Shown here piece by piece: positions 1 through 12,082 of a DNA stretch of 64,000 nt. Both the position numbers and the translations under genes were made by a program. Every line of letters starts with the position of its first letter. Positions within the stretch are counted from its first letter, which is position 1. This stretch comes from RH-AL1 sp965198715. GTDB taxonomy: Bacteria; Pseudomonadota; Alphaproteobacteria; Rhizobiales; Beijerinckiaceae. The notes below the pieces were generated by a model. That model saw only the letters and a list, made by a program, of their open reading frames with translations, was not told the origin of the DNA and searched no databases. The stretch is taken from NCBI GenBank assembly GCA_965198715.1, contig CBDAPV010000001.1:1984001-2048000 (forward strand). The letters are read 5' to 3'.

Positions 1-396
1 CCAAGATGCGCCGTTGGCGTTCATCGGCATGGCGCCGCCGCCGTTGGACAGGAAGGACGAGGCGAGCCGGATCTCCTGCATGACCTCGTAGGGCAAGGTC
101 GAGATGTCGGCGTCACCCTTCTCGTTGCCGGGCTTGTCGGGGCCGTTGGCGAGCATGGACACGCCAATGCAGGCGAGTTTTAGATGCCCGAGCTCCTCGG
201 CTGTGATGCTGGCGACAAGGTTGTAGAACGGTCGCAGCTTGGCCTTGCTGCGAGAGTTGAAGCTCTGGAACATGTAATTGTTGAGCGTGAACATCTCGCC
301 GTATTTGCCGCCGATCAGCTCTTGTAGTGCGGCAGCGGCGTTCGGGTCGGCCTTCTTAGGCTTCGGCAACTCGGCCTGAAGCTTGTCAACGCGCAT
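1..396 (-). CDS. Manganese catalase family protein (5' part only)
   Basis: The gene enters the window from the left on the minus strand, so only about 132 N-terminal residues are visible. The reading starts MRVDKLQAELPKPKK and contains LQELIGGKYGEM followed by ITAEELGHLKL. That is the paired-glutamate helix pattern (E, then EExxH) that binds the dimanganese centre in ferritin-like Mn catalases, which dismutate hydrogen peroxide. The ATG at 396 is the only plausible start, because an in-frame TGA lies six codons upstream. No good ribosome binding site is visible. The protein is clearly different from the second Mn catalase at 20240-21097 and resembles the cyanobacterial/rhizobial KatB-like branch. 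Family assignment is firm; activity is inferred. Confidence 0.85.
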   Translation of the reverse strand, partial: MRVDKLQAELPKPKKADPNAAAALQELIGGKYGEMFTLNNYMFQSFNSRSKAKLRPFYNLVASITAEELGHLKLACIGVSMLANGPDKPGNEKGDADISTLPYEVMQEIRLASSFLSNGGGAMPMNANGASW

Positions 397-588
397 GAAT
401 ATGGGTTTGACTCATAGGCGCAACACGCGCCGGCACTCGGCCTACGCTCATTTACATTGATGGTCGTAAAATTATGTTTCAGGACGGACAGCGCTGGCGG
501 CCTCGGTTCAGAAGTCCCACCTCGGCTTCGATCGTCAGATCATTTTCTCGCCGTAGCGACTCACCCGCCCGCCGGCTATGCTCGAGCC

Positions 589-1350
589 ATGGGTTGGCTC
601 GCCTCGAAGACGGTGCTGCGCGGGGCTGACGTCGCCTTCTTCGACGTCAGCCACGAGGGCGCGATGCATCGCGTGCAGATCAAGCGCGTCGCCACGGCGC
701 GCCGCTTCACGCTGCGCGTGCGCGCCGCTACGCGTGACGTGGTGCTGACGATGCCGGTGCGCGGCTCGCTGGTGCGGGCGAAACTCTTCGTCGACCGCCA
801 CGCCGGCTGGATCGGCGTGCGGCTGGCACGGCTGCCGACGGGCACGCCGTTCGGGCCGGGCGCCAGCGTGCCGGTGCGCGGCGTGCCGCACGCGATCGTG
901 CACCGGCCGGGCGCGCGCGGCACGGTGTGGGTCGAGGCCGTCGAGGATGGCCCAAAACTCTGCGTCAGCGGCGAGGCGCCGTTCGTCGCCCGGCGCGTGC
1001 AGGACTGGCTGACCCGCCAGGCCCGCGCCGACCTCGCCGAGGCCGTCACCCGCCACGCCGCCGCGCTCGGCACCGCGCCCAAGCGCCTGACGCTGCGCGA
1101 CACCACCAGCCGCTGGGGCTCGTGCTCGTCGGCCGGCGCGCTCAACTTCTCCTGGCGCCTGGTCATGGCGCCGCCGCACGTGCTCGACTACCTCGCCGCC
1201 CACGAGGTCGCGCACCTCCGCCACATGAACCATTCCGCCGCTTTCTGGGCCACGGTAGAGGGGCTCGACCCGGAGTTCCAGGCGGCCGAAGCCTGGCTGA
1301 AGAAGCACGGCACCGGGCTGATGCACTACGGCGCACCCCGCGAAGACTGA
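589..1350 (+). CDS. YgjP-like (SprT-type) zinc metallopeptidase, DUF45 family
   Basis: A 253-residue protein of the YgjP/DUF45 family. The zinc motif HEVAHLRHMNH lies at about residues 205-215, followed by SAAFW, as in typical members (HELxHLxxxNHSxxFW). The core RDTTSRWGSCSS, also typical, lies upstream. The family is thought to be cytoplasmic metal-dependent peptidases, but no substrate is established. The open frame extends upstream to 457, but that part has no family-like sequence. I place the start at the ATG at 589 (MGWLASKTV), which gives the normal family length. It is monocistronic, with a DUF6894 gene downstream on the same strand after 139 bp. Confidence 0.82.
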   Translation: MGWLASKTVLRGADVAFFDVSHEGAMHRVQIKRVATARRFTLRVRAATRDVVLTMPVRGSLVRAKLFVDRHAGWIGVRLARLPTGTPFGPGASVPVRGVPHAIVHRPGARGTVWVEAVEDGPKLCVSGEAPFVARRVQDWLTRQARADLAEAVTRHAAALGTAPKRLTLRDTTSRWGSCSSAGALNFSWRLVMAPPHVLDYLAAHEVAHLRHMNHSAAFWATVEGLDPEFQAAEAWLKKHGTGLMHYGAPRED

Positions 1351-1489
1351 AGGCGGTCAGGCCGGCGCGCCCTGGCCGCGTTGGTACCGTCGCTTCTTGA
1401 TGGCGAGCGGAGAACGCAACTTCCGACCAAAGGTGAATGATTTTCCGCGCGAAGGGCCGCACAACTCGTCCTTTTCCAGGAAGGAAGAC

Positions 1490-1735
1490 ATGACCAGGTT
1501 CTTCTTCGACACCTATGACGGCTTCACTTCGATCGACGAGGAAGGAGTCGAGCTTCCTAATCTGGAGGCGGTCCGCGACCAAGTGCGCAAGTCGCTCCCG
1601 GCCATGCTCAAGGACGAGATGCCGGGCAAGGAGAAGGCGCAGTTCCGGATGGACGTTCGCGATTCATCCGGCGTACATATTCTTACCGGAACGGTCCTCA
1701 TGGTCATCGACTGCTTCGAGAAGCCCGCCAATTGA
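1490..1735 (+). CDS. DUF6894 family small protein
   Basis: An 81-residue protein starting MTRFFFDTYDG and continuing with 'DEEGVELPNLEAVRDQVRKSLP'-type sequence. This N-terminal pattern (YFFDxxDG...D.EG.EL..L..A) is that of the small DUF6894 proteins that are abundant in rhizobia and methylobacteria. Their function is unknown. The ATG at 1490 is preceded by a clear ribosome binding site (AAGGAAG), and the frame further upstream to 1397 is not convincing. It converges with mutS, leaving only 20 bp between the two stop codons. Confidence 0.75.
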   Translation: MTRFFFDTYDGFTSIDEEGVELPNLEAVRDQVRKSLPAMLKDEMPGKEKAQFRMDVRDSSGVHILTGTVLMVIDCFEKPAN

Positions 1736-1755
1736 GCTTGGCTTCGTATTGGGCT

Positions 1756-4464
1756 TCAACCCTCGTCCGCGCCGAGCTTCTTTAGCCGATAGAGCGCTTC
1801 CAGCGCCTCGCGCGGCGTAAGCGCATCGAGGTCGAGGGCGGCCAGTGCGTCGCGCAGGGTGTCGCGTTCCGGCTCGGGAGCATGCGCGACCGCCGGCGCG
1901 GCGGCGAAGAGCGGTAGGTCGGCAAGGCGGCGGGAGGCGCCGCGGTCGCTGGCCTCGAGCTCGGCGAGCAGCGCCTTGGCGCGGCGTACGGCGGCCGCCG
2001 GCAGGCCGGCGAGCTTGGCGACCTGGATGCCGTAGGAGCGGTCGGCCGCACCGGGCACCACCTCGTGCAGGAAGACGACATCGCCGTGCCAGTCGGCGAC
2101 GCGTGTGGTGAGGTTCACCAGCCGGTCGAGCCGGCGCGAGAGCTGCGTCAGCTCGTGGAAATGAGTGGCAAAGATCGCCCGCGCGCGGTTCTTCTCGTGC
2201 AGGTGCTCCATGACGGCCCAGGCGATCGAGAGCCCGTCGAAGGTGGCGGTGCCACGGCCGATCTCGTCGAGGATCACCAGCGAGCGTGGCGTGGCGCGGT
2301 TGAGGATCGCCGCCGTCTCGACCATCTCGACCATGAAGGTGGAGCGGCCGCGCGCGAGATCGTCGGCGGCGCCGACGCGGGAGAACAGCCGGTCGACGAT
2401 GCCGATCGTGGCGGCGGTCGCCGGCACGAAGGACCCGGCTTGGGCCAGCACGGCGATGAGCGCGTTCTGGCGCAGGAAGGTCGACTTGCCCGCCATGTTG
2501 GGGCCGGTGACGACGGCGATGGCGCCGCCGGCGATCGAGCCCGTGAGGTCGCAGGCGTTGGCGACGAAGGGCTCGCCGGCGACCTTCAGCGCCAGCTCGA
2601 CCACGGGATGGCGGCCGCCAGCGATGCGGAAGGCGCCGCCCTCCTCAATGACGGGGCGCGTCCATTCGCCGGTCTCGGCCACCTCGGCGAGGGCCGCGGC
2701 GACATCGATGGCGGCGAGCGCCGCGGCGGCGGCGTCGACGGCAGGGGCTGCGGCCATCACCTCCGCTGCGAGCTGATCGAACAGCGCGTTCTCGCGCGCG
2801 ACGGCGCCCTCGGCGGCGCTGGCGATGCGGCCTTCCAGCTCGACCAGCTCGGCGGTGGAGAAGCGCATGGCGTCGACCATGCTCTGGCGGTGGTGGAAGG
2901 TCGTCGCGAGCGGCGGCTGCAGGAAGGCCTCGCCGACGCTCGCCGGCACTTCCGCGAAATATCCCAGCTGGTTGTTGTGCTTGATCTTGAGCCGCCGGGT
3001 GCCGGCCAGCTCGCAATAGGTGCCCTGCAAGGCGGCGATGACCTCGCGGCTGCGGTCGCGCAGCGCGCGCATGGCGTCGAGCTCGGGGTCCGCGCCGGGG
3101 CGCACGAAGCCGCCGTCGCGGCGCTGCAGGGGCAGGGCGTCGTCGAGCAGGGTGGCGAGCCGCGCGGCGAGGGCGGGGTCGGGCGCGGCGGCGCGGTTGC
3201 GGGCCGCGCGCAGCTCGTCGGGCAACTGCGCCAGCGGGGTGGTACCCTCGCGCAAAAGCGCGGCGACGCGATGGGCCGCTTGCAGGCCGGCGCTGACCGC
3301 GGCGAGGTCGCGCGGTCCAGCGCGGCCCAGCGCCAGCCGCGACAGCGCGCGCGACAGGTCCGGCGCCGCCTTGAGGGTGGCGCGGGCGTCGGCACGGGTG
3401 GCGCAGCTCTCGTGGAGATAGGCCACGGCGTCGAGCCGCGCCTCGATGGCGGCGCTGTCGGTCAGCGGGCTCGACAGGCGGGCGCAGAGCAGGCGCGAGC
3501 CGGCGGGCGTGGCGCAGCGGTCGATAGCGGCGAGCAGCGAGCCCTCGCGCGCGCCCGACAGCGTGCGGGTCAGTTCGAGGTTGGCGCGGGTGGCGGCATC
3601 GATCTCCATCGCCGGCGCACCACGCACCGAGGCCGGCGGGTCGAGCTTGGGCCGGGCGCCGCACTGCGTGCGGTCGAGGTAGAAGACGGCTGTCGCGGCG
3701 GCGGCGACCTCGGCCGGCGAGAGCGGCCCGAGCCCGTCGAGCGTGGCGAGACCGTACCAGTCGAGCAGGCGGCGCTCGGCCGAGCCGGGCTCGCGGCCGA
3801 TGCGGGTGACGGGCACGCGGCCCTCGTCGAGCACCTTGGCGACTTCGGGCAGGGCGGCGAGCGTGTCGGCCACCACAATCTCGCGCGGATCGACGCGCGC
3901 GATCTCGCCGCCGAGCGCGGCAGCCGCCGCCTCGGTCACCGCGAAAGCGCCGGTCGAGATGTCGACCGCGGCCAGCCCGTAGGCCCAGGCGCCCTCCGCG
4001 TTGCGGGCGCGGGCCAGCGCCACCAGCCAGTTGGCGGCGGCCGGCTCCAGCAGCCGCTCCTCGGTGATGGTGCCGGGCGTCACCAGCCGTACCACGGCGC
4101 GGGCCACCACCGACTTGGAACCGCGCTTCCTGGCCTCGGCCGGGTCCTCGATCTGCTCGCAGATGGCGACGCGGTGGCCGGCGGCGATGAGGCGGTGAAG
4201 GTAGTCCTCGTGGCGCTCGACAGGCACGCCGCACATCGGGATCTCGGCGCCCTCGTGCCGGCCGCGCTTGGTCAGCACGATGCCGAGCACCTTGGCGGTG
4301 ATCGCCGCATCCTCGAAAAACAGCTCATAGAAATCGCCCATGCGGTACCACAGCAGGGCGTCGGGATGATCGGCCTTGATGGCGTGGTACTGCGCCATCA
4401 TCGGCGAGGGCGTTGGCGGCGGCTCGGGTGTATAGGCCGCCTGCTCGCGGTCGGATCTGCGCAT
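1756..4464 (-). CDS. mutS: DNA mismatch repair protein MutS
   Basis: The mismatch recognition ATPase of methyl-independent mismatch repair. The mismatch-contacting motif YRMGDFYELF is at the N-terminus, where the Phe-x-Glu wedge stacks on the mispair. The Walker A motif GPNMAGKST is near residue 655, the Walker B region LVILDEIGRGTATFDG follows, and a short C-terminal tail completes the protein. Length (about 902 residues) fits bacterial MutS. The start is uncertain: ATG at 4464 (MRRSDREQ) is used here, a TTG at 4500 would add 12 residues, and ATGs shortly before AQYHAIK would remove about 20. No strong ribosome binding site decides between them. The gene is monocistronic and mutL is not in the window. 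Confidence 0.96.
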   Translation of the reverse strand: MRRSDREQAAYTPEPPPTPSPMMAQYHAIKADHPDALLWYRMGDFYELFFEDAAITAKVLGIVLTKRGRHEGAEIPMCGVPVERHEDYLHRLIAAGHRVAICEQIEDPAEARKRGSKSVVARAVVRLVTPGTITEERLLEPAAANWLVALARARNAEGAWAYGLAAVDISTGAFAVTEAAAAALGGEIARVDPREIVVADTLAALPEVAKVLDEGRVPVTRIGREPGSAERRLLDWYGLATLDGLGPLSPAEVAAAATAVFYLDRTQCGARPKLDPPASVRGAPAMEIDAATRANLELTRTLSGAREGSLLAAIDRCATPAGSRLLCARLSSPLTDSAAIEARLDAVAYLHESCATRADARATLKAAPDLSRALSRLALGRAGPRDLAAVSAGLQAAHRVAALLREGTTPLAQLPDELRAARNRAAAPDPALAARLATLLDDALPLQRRDGGFVRPGADPELDAMRALRDRSREVIAALQGTYCELAGTRRLKIKHNNQLGYFAEVPASVGEAFLQPPLATTFHHRQSMVDAMRFSTAELVELEGRIASAAEGAVARENALFDQLAAEVMAAAPAVDAAAAALAAIDVAAALAEVAETGEWTRPVIEEGGAFRIAGGRHPVVELALKVAGEPFVANACDLTGSIAGGAIAVVTGPNMAGKSTFLRQNALIAVLAQAGSFVPATAATIGIVDRLFSRVGAADDLARGRSTFMVEMVETAAILNRATPRSLVILDEIGRGTATFDGLSIAWAVMEHLHEKNRARAIFATHFHELTQLSRRLDRLVNLTTRVADWHGDVVFLHEVVPGAADRSYGIQVAKLAGLPAAAVRRAKALLAELEASDRGASRRLADLPLFAAAPAVAHAPEPERDTLRDALAALDLDALTPREALEALYRLKKLGADEG

Positions 4465-4539
4465 CGCCGGACTAAAAGAGCCGGCGGCGGCGTGCGTCAA
4501 TGGCGTTGCGGCCGCGAGGCACGACGCAAGAGGACGACT

Positions 4540-4746
4540 TCAGCGCGCCGAAGCGGCCTTGGCGTCGTGGGCGATGTGCGGCGCGACGATGAAGGTGGCC
4601 GACCCGATCGAACTCGGCGGATGGCTGATGTCGGTGGTGATCGTCGGGCCGGCGACTTCCTTCTGCAAGGCCTCGGGCTCGACGGCGCGGACGGCCACGT
4701 AGATCGTGGCCATGGCGACGAGGAAAAGGAGGGCGATGGTTCGCAT
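4540..4746 (-). CDS. Small exported or membrane-anchored protein
   Basis: A 68-residue protein starting MRTIALLFLVAMATIYVAV, a single hydrophobic N-terminal segment that serves as a signal or anchor, followed by a short polar domain. The ATG at 4746 is chosen because GGGAGA precedes it by 5 bases; the frame open to 4797 adds 17 implausible residues. I do not recognise a family. It lies just upstream of mutS on the same strand (75 bp to the mutS start used here), but nothing suggests a shared function. Confidence 0.55.
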   Translation of the reverse strand: MRTIALLFLVAMATIYVAVRAVEPEALQKEVAGPTITTDISHPPSSIGSATFIVAPHIAHDAKAASAR

Positions 4747-4864
4747 GGGCGTCTCCCGCTGTCCGCTAAAGGTGGAACAGGAAGACGGCGCAATCAACCC
4801 GTAGAAGAGCTTGTTTCGTTGCGTCGCAGCATCAAAAACAGCGTCCGCTGCGCGAATACGGAAG

Positions 4865-5251
4865 CTAACCGTTCATCTCGTTCTGCCGCATCGGCATGGC
4901 ATCGATGATCGTGAAGATCTGCTTGGGATCGACGGGGTGGCGCCACACCTTCTTCACCGTCCCGTCCTTGCCGACGAGCACCACGGCAAAACCTTTCTTC
5001 TCGACGCCGAGCTTCTTGCGCAGCGGGCCGTCCGATCCGGCCTCTCGCAGCACCTGGATGTTGCGGTTGCTCAGCTCCGGCCTGGTAGCGTCGAGCGCCT
5101 GGATCTGCTTGGCGACGCGGGGGTCGTCGCGCGAGTCCGAGAGCACCACCACGGGACGTGCCTTGCCTTTGGCATCGTCGAGCGCGTCGTCGTGGGCGAG
5201 CTTGGGCGCCAACGCGGACACGATGAGGGCAACGGTCAGGAAAGGTCGCAT
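4865..5251 (-). CDS. DUF4174 family periplasmic protein
   Basis: A 128-residue protein with an N-terminal signal peptide (MRPFLTVALIVSALAPKLA) followed by a thioredoxin-like segment: 'ARPVVVLSDSRDD...', '...RNIQVLREA', 'KGFAVVLVGKDGTVKKVWRHPVDPKQIF.IID.MP.RQ.E'. The closing phrase IDAMPMRQNEM is characteristic of DUF4174. The family has a thioredoxin-like fold without a CxxC redox pair, and its function is unknown. The start is supported by AGGAG ten bases upstream of the ATG at 5251. Export to the periplasm is inferred from the signal peptide. Confidence 0.75.
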   Translation of the reverse strand: MRPFLTVALIVSALAPKLAHDDALDDAKGKARPVVVLSDSRDDPRVAKQIQALDATRPELSNRNIQVLREAGSDGPLRKKLGVEKKGFAVVLVGKDGTVKKVWRHPVDPKQIFTIIDAMPMRQNEMNG

Positions 5252-5344
5252 GATTGGTCTCCTGTCGGCCTAAGACATGGCGCGCTCTCGCGGAAAGACC
5301 GCCTCGATTTGCAGCCGTTCCGTCGCCGCGCTAACCCGCCAGCC

Positions 5345-6121
5345 ATGCAGACCATCGAAGCGGCGCCCGGTGTCACGCTCTTCACCCTGACCGAACCGGT
5401 GCCGGACGGCGTCGTCGACCGCGACGAGCCGATCCTGCTGATCCACGGCTTCGCCTCGAGCCATGCCGTGAACTGGGTGCTGCCGCTTTGGGCGAAGACG
5501 CTCACCGCCGCCGGCCGCCGCACCATCCTCTACGACGTGCGCGGGCACGGACGCAGCACCAAGCTCTACGATCCGCGCGACTACACCATCGACGTGCTCG
5601 CCGACGAGGCCCTTGCGGTGATGGACCGGCTCGCGCTCGACTGCATCGACGTCATGGGCTACTCGATGGGCGCGCGCATCGGCGCCTTTCTCCAGCGCCG
5701 CGCGCCGGAGCGGCTGCGCTCCCTCGTGCTGGGAGGTCTCGGCTACAGCCTCGTCGAGGGCGGCACACTGCCCACCAGCATCGCCGACGCGATGGACGCC
5801 CCCGCCCTCGAGAGCCTCACCGATCCGCACCAGCGCCTTTTCCGCGCCTTCGCCGACGCCACCCGCAGCGACCGTCGCGCGCTGGCCGCCTGCATCCGCG
5901 GCGCGCGACAGATGATGCCGCTGCACGAGGTCAGGCAAATCAGTTGCCCCGTCCTCGTCTCGGTCGGAAGCCACGACGACATCGCGGGCGATCCCGAGGC
6001 GCTGGCCGAGCTGATCCCCCAGGCGCGCGTGCTGCACATCGAGGGCCGCGACCACAATCGCGCGGTCGGCGACAAGGCCTACAAGGAGGCGGTACTCGCC
6101 TTTCTCGATGAACGGGAATGA
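5345..6121 (+). CDS. Alpha/beta hydrolase
   Basis: A 258-residue single-domain alpha/beta hydrolase. The oxyanion segment LLIHGFASS is near residue 37 and the nucleophile elbow GYSMGAR near residue 104 (Ser nucleophile). The acid is within VSVGSHDDIAGDPE and the catalytic His is in IEGRDHNRAV near the end, so the full triad is present. Length and motifs fit small-molecule esterases or hydrolases such as the 3-oxoadipate-enol-lactonase-like group; the substrate cannot be told from sequence. The ATG at 5345 starts directly at the conserved part. cysE follows 76 bp downstream on the same strand. Confidence 0.85.
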   Translation: MQTIEAAPGVTLFTLTEPVPDGVVDRDEPILLIHGFASSHAVNWVLPLWAKTLTAAGRRTILYDVRGHGRSTKLYDPRDYTIDVLADEALAVMDRLALDCIDVMGYSMGARIGAFLQRRAPERLRSLVLGGLGYSLVEGGTLPTSIADAMDAPALESLTDPHQRLFRAFADATRSDRRALAACIRGARQMMPLHEVRQISCPVLVSVGSHDDIAGDPEALAELIPQARVLHIEGRDHNRAVGDKAYKEAVLAFLDERE

Positions 6122-6197
6122 AATGCCTATATGCTGGCCTATGCGGAGAACGCCCCTTTGGGCTCCTTGGTGAATACCGAATGACCGGAAGGTGCGT

Positions 6198-7073
6198 ATG
6201 AGCGGCAAGCCTGAAGGCGGCGCCAGAATGGTCCCGTTCCGCGGCGACAATGATCCGATTTTCGCCCGCATGCTCGTAGAGGCGGGAGAGATCATCTGCC
6301 GCGAGCCGGAGGTGGCCGGCTTCATCTACTCGACCGTGCTCAATCACGCTTCTCTGGAGAGCGTGATCATCCATCGTGTCGCCGCGCGGCTGTCGCACCA
6401 GGACGTGCCGAGCGACCTCATCCGTCAGGCCTTCGCCGACATGGTGGCGGCCGATCCGGCCTTCTCCGAGGCCTTCCACGCCGACCTGCTCGCCGTGGTG
6501 GACCGTGATCCGGCGTGCACGCGGCTGATCGAGCCGATCCTCTACTTCAAGGGCTTCCACGCCATACAGGCGCACCGGCTGGCCCACGCGCTGTGGAAGG
6601 CCGGGCGGCACGATTTCGCCTTCTACCTGCAGAGCCGCTCGTCCGCGGTGTTCCAGACCGACATCCATCCCGCGGCGCGCATCGGAAAGGGCGTCTTCCT
6701 CGATCATGCCACCGGTCTCGTCGTCGGCTCGACGGCGTTGATCGAGGACAATGTCTCGATGCTGCAGGACGTGACGCTCGGTGGCACCGGAAAGGACATC
6801 GGCGACCGCCATCCCAAGGTGCGCCACGGCGTGCTGATCGGCGCCGGCGCCAAGATCCTCGGCAACATCGAGATCGGGCATTGCGCCCGCATCGCCGCCG
6901 GCTCGGTGGTGCTGCACCCCGTGCCGCACAACAAGACGGTGGCCGGCGTGCCGGCGCGCATCGTCGGCGAGGCCGGCTGTGCCGAGCCGGCGCGCACGAT
7001 GGACCAGATTCTCGCCGCCAAGCCGGCGCTCGAGGTCTTTGAGGGCCGTACAGTGATCGAACCACGGCGCTAG
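6198..7073 (+). CDS. cysE: Serine O-acetyltransferase CysE
   Basis: Transfers acetyl from acetyl-CoA to L-serine, the first step of cysteine synthesis, in the cytoplasm. The N-terminal helical SATase domain (about residues 15-145, IFARMLVEAGEIICREP) precedes a left-handed beta-helix of hexapeptide repeats containing DIHPAARIGKGVFLDHATGLVVG and VAGVPARIVG. The catalytic His/Asp pair lies in the DIHP and DHATG segments. At 291 residues it is of normal length for the alphaproteobacterial form. ATG 6198 is preferred over GTG 6192 because GGAAGG sits five bases upstream. The 3' end overlaps the convergent methyltransferase gene by 4 bp. Confidence 0.95.
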   Translation: MSGKPEGGARMVPFRGDNDPIFARMLVEAGEIICREPEVAGFIYSTVLNHASLESVIIHRVAARLSHQDVPSDLIRQAFADMVAADPAFSEAFHADLLAVVDRDPACTRLIEPILYFKGFHAIQAHRLAHALWKAGRHDFAFYLQSRSSAVFQTDIHPAARIGKGVFLDHATGLVVGSTALIEDNVSMLQDVTLGGTGKDIGDRHPKVRHGVLIGAGAKILGNIEIGHCARIAAGSVVLHPVPHNKTVAGVPARIVGEAGCAEPARTMDQILAAKPALEVFEGRTVIEPRR

Positions 7074-7882
7074 CCGCCGCGATCGCGCTCCAGTGGCACG
7101 GTCGGCCGCGTACGCGTGCCGACTACCGTGTACATCGGCATGCGGCGCCCCTTGAGCAGCTGCGAGTGGTAGGTAACCACCGTCTTCTCGAAACCGAGCA
7201 CGCCAAGGAACTCCACCACCAGTTGCGGCGGCAGGTTCCACCAGGTCTCCCAGGGCCTGCCCCGGGCGAAGCGCGGCTTGAACTGCTGGGCGCGGCCGAG
7301 CAGCAGGCTGGTCCATCGCGACAGCGGGTGCGCGCCGGGCAGGATGTCGGCGACGACAACGGTGTGGGTCGTGAGCCGCAGGGCATTGTGCAGCGCCAGG
7401 AAAGGGTCGCGAAGGTGCAGCAGAATGCTGCCGAAGACGCTGACGTCCACCGGGCCGAGCGCCTCGTCCATGGCGTAGACGGTGCCGTGCGCCATCCGCG
7501 CCGATGATGCGAATGCCCGGTGGCACAGCCAGTATCCGGCGTTGATCGCGCCGATGTGCTGCCGGCGAACCCGCGCGTGCTCGGCGGCGTCGAGGCTCGA
7601 TAGCGGCACGATGTCCCAGCCCTGGTTCGGCGACAGGTCGTAGGAGGTCACGCGAGCCCCGGCGCGCTCCATGTGGAAGGAGAGGAAACCGGTCGCGGCG
7701 CCGACGTCGAGCACGGTTCGTCCGGCGACGTCGACATGGCCGAGATAGGCGTCAATCCCAGGGGCGAGATCCCACTCGCCTTCAACGCGACCGTGCCCCG
7801 GAATGTCGGTGGAATGGTAGAAGTAGCATCGCTCCAACGGCGTCGGCTCGGACGGCGCAGCGGCAAACACCGGGTCGATCAC
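7070..7882 (-). CDS. SAM-dependent class I methyltransferase
   Basis: A 270-residue protein with a classic SAM-binding motif I, TVLDVGAATGFLSFHMERAG, and a following acidic strand end (VTSYDLSPN). The arrangement, including the N-terminal FYHSTDIPGHG and the later GSILLHLRDPFLALHN, resembles the methyltransferases related to tRNA wobble-uridine CmoB/DUF1698, which in alphaproteobacteria are often lone proteins of unknown substrate. I would not assign CmoB itself. The start is a GTG at 7882 (MIDPVFAAAP). The gene converges on cysE with a 4-bp overlap. Confidence 0.75.
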   Translation of the reverse strand: MIDPVFAAAPSEPTPLERCYFYHSTDIPGHGRVEGEWDLAPGIDAYLGHVDVAGRTVLDVGAATGFLSFHMERAGARVTSYDLSPNQGWDIVPLSSLDAAEHARVRRQHIGAINAGYWLCHRAFASSARMAHGTVYAMDEALGPVDVSVFGSILLHLRDPFLALHNALRLTTHTVVVADILPGAHPLSRWTSLLLGRAQQFKPRFARGRPWETWWNLPPQLVVEFLGVLGFEKTVVTYHSQLLKGRRMPMYTVVGTRTRPTVPLERDRGG

Positions 7883-8233
7883 GACGTTGCTATGGTGAAG
7901 TGCCGGCAGTCGCCTTTAGATAGAGCGCCACCGTCTCTTAACGATTTGTCAACCATGCCAGGTTTCTCGTCCATCAATTGATTTGTGCGCAAGAGAATCG
8001 ATCGATGGGAGACTCGCCGGAGCATCCTTGCCGCATTCCGCAGGCAGATGCCAGCTGGCTGCACCGCCGTCGCGCCGGAGCGGCGTTCAGCCGCTCGTGC
8101 GTTCCTTATCACGCTTCGCTGGCCTGAGTTGGAGATGCTGCAAGCGATTTGGTGCTACGCCACACTTGTCGGAGTTAGCCTCGTCACTCTAGGCTGCCTC
8201 TCGGCGTTCCCGTGCCGGATTCGTGCGGCCAAG
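7883..8233. other. Intergenic stretch between methyltransferase gene and broken kinase
   Basis: About 350 bases with no supported gene. It must hold the divergent promoters of the methyltransferase gene (minus) and of the kinase remnant (plus). The frame of the kinase stays open leftwards to 7985, but the predicted residues before the ATG at 8234 carry no recognisable domain. I see no clear promoter, operator or hairpin in it. Confidence 0.4.
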
Positions 8234-11127
<2,894 letters not shown>

Positions 11128-11188
11128 TCGAAAAGCGCACCGATCTCGCGCGCGTCGCGTGACAAGATGCGCCCCGACGGCCACGCCC

Positions 11189-12082
11189 TCAAGCGCGCCA
11201 CCGCTTCGCGGTCTCGACCAGGTAGTCGCGGAAAACCTGCACGCGGGCGACATTCTTCATTTCCTCGGCGTAGACAAAGAAGACCTCGAGCTCGGGCGTG
11301 ACGATCTGCGGCATAAGCACCACGAGCTGGCTGTCGGGATCAACGAGATAGTCCGGCAGCGTGGCGATGCCCAGCCCGTCGACCACGGCACGGTAGAGCG
11401 CCGGGATGTTGTTGACAGCGAACGCCGCTTGACGCGGGTTTTTAGCACCGCGCTCCAAATGAAGATGGGCGTTGAGGTTGTCGACCAGGAAACTGTTGCC
11501 GGCGAACGAGAGGCTCAGCAGCCGGTGCTGATCAAGCTCGTCGAGCGTTTTGGGCTCGCCATGCTCCTTCACGTAGGTCGGCGAGGCGTAGAGATGGTAG
11601 GAGATCGAGAACAGCCGGCGGCGGATCAGGTCGGGTTGCGCCGGCTCGCGCAGGCGGATGGCGATATCGGCCTCGCGCATGCCGAGGTCGAGGTCGTCGT
11701 CGGTCAGCAGGAGCTTCACCTTGACGTCGGGATAGGCGTCGAGAAAGCCCTTGAGGCGCGGCGTCAGCCAGCCGGTGCCGAAACCGAGGTTGGTGGTGAT
11801 GCGCAAGTCGCCCTTCGGGCGCTCGCGGCTGTCGGTCAGGCGCGAGCGCGTGGCGTCCAGCTTGGCGATGACGTCCTGCACGGTGCGAAACAGGTCGTCG
11901 CCTTGTTCCGTCAGCATCAGGCCGCGGGCGTGGCGGTGGAACAGCGGCGTCTGCAGGTCACGCTCCAGCGCGCTGACTTGGCGACTGACCGCCGACTGGC
12001 TGAGGTTCAGTGCGTCCCCGGCGTGGGTGAACGAACCGGCTTCGGCCGCGGCGTGGAAGATGCGCAGCTTGTCCCAGTCCAC
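11189..12082 (-). CDS. LysR family transcriptional regulator
   Basis: A 297-residue LysR-type regulator. The winged helix-turn-helix is N-terminal (KLRIFHAAAEAGSFTHAGDALNLSQSAVSRQVSALE; the recognition helix contains SQSAVSRQVS, about residues 28-37) and the substrate-binding domain follows from about residue 90. The sequence resembles the conserved alphaproteobacterial LysR usually found beside trxB or lrp genes, but those are not next to it here, so its target is unknown. The start is a GTG (MDWDKL). It converges with the broken kinase; the other neighbour is a divergent membrane protein 292 bp away. Confidence 0.92.
   Translation of the reverse strand: MDWDKLRIFHAAAEAGSFTHAGDALNLSQSAVSRQVSALERDLQTPLFHRHARGLMLTEQGDDLFRTVQDVIAKLDATRSRLTDSRERPKGDLRITTNLGFGTGWLTPRLKGFLDAYPDVKVKLLLTDDDLDLGMREADIAIRLREPAQPDLIRRRLFSISYHLYASPTYVKEHGEPKTLDELDQHRLLSLSFAGNSFLVDNLNAHLHLERGAKNPRQAAFAVNNIPALYRAVVDGLGIATLPDYLVDPDSQLVVLMPQIVTPELEVFFVYAEEMKNVARVQVFRDYLVETAKRWRA

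Noticed and set aside
2065..4908. A 947-codon plus-strand open frame
   Set aside because: It is the antisense shadow of mutS; composition is Gly/Arg/Asp-rich with no domain, as expected of a high-GC mirror frame.
5940..7526. A 528-codon minus-strand frame
   Set aside because: It lies opposite cysE and in another frame of the methyltransferase gene; no recognisable motif.
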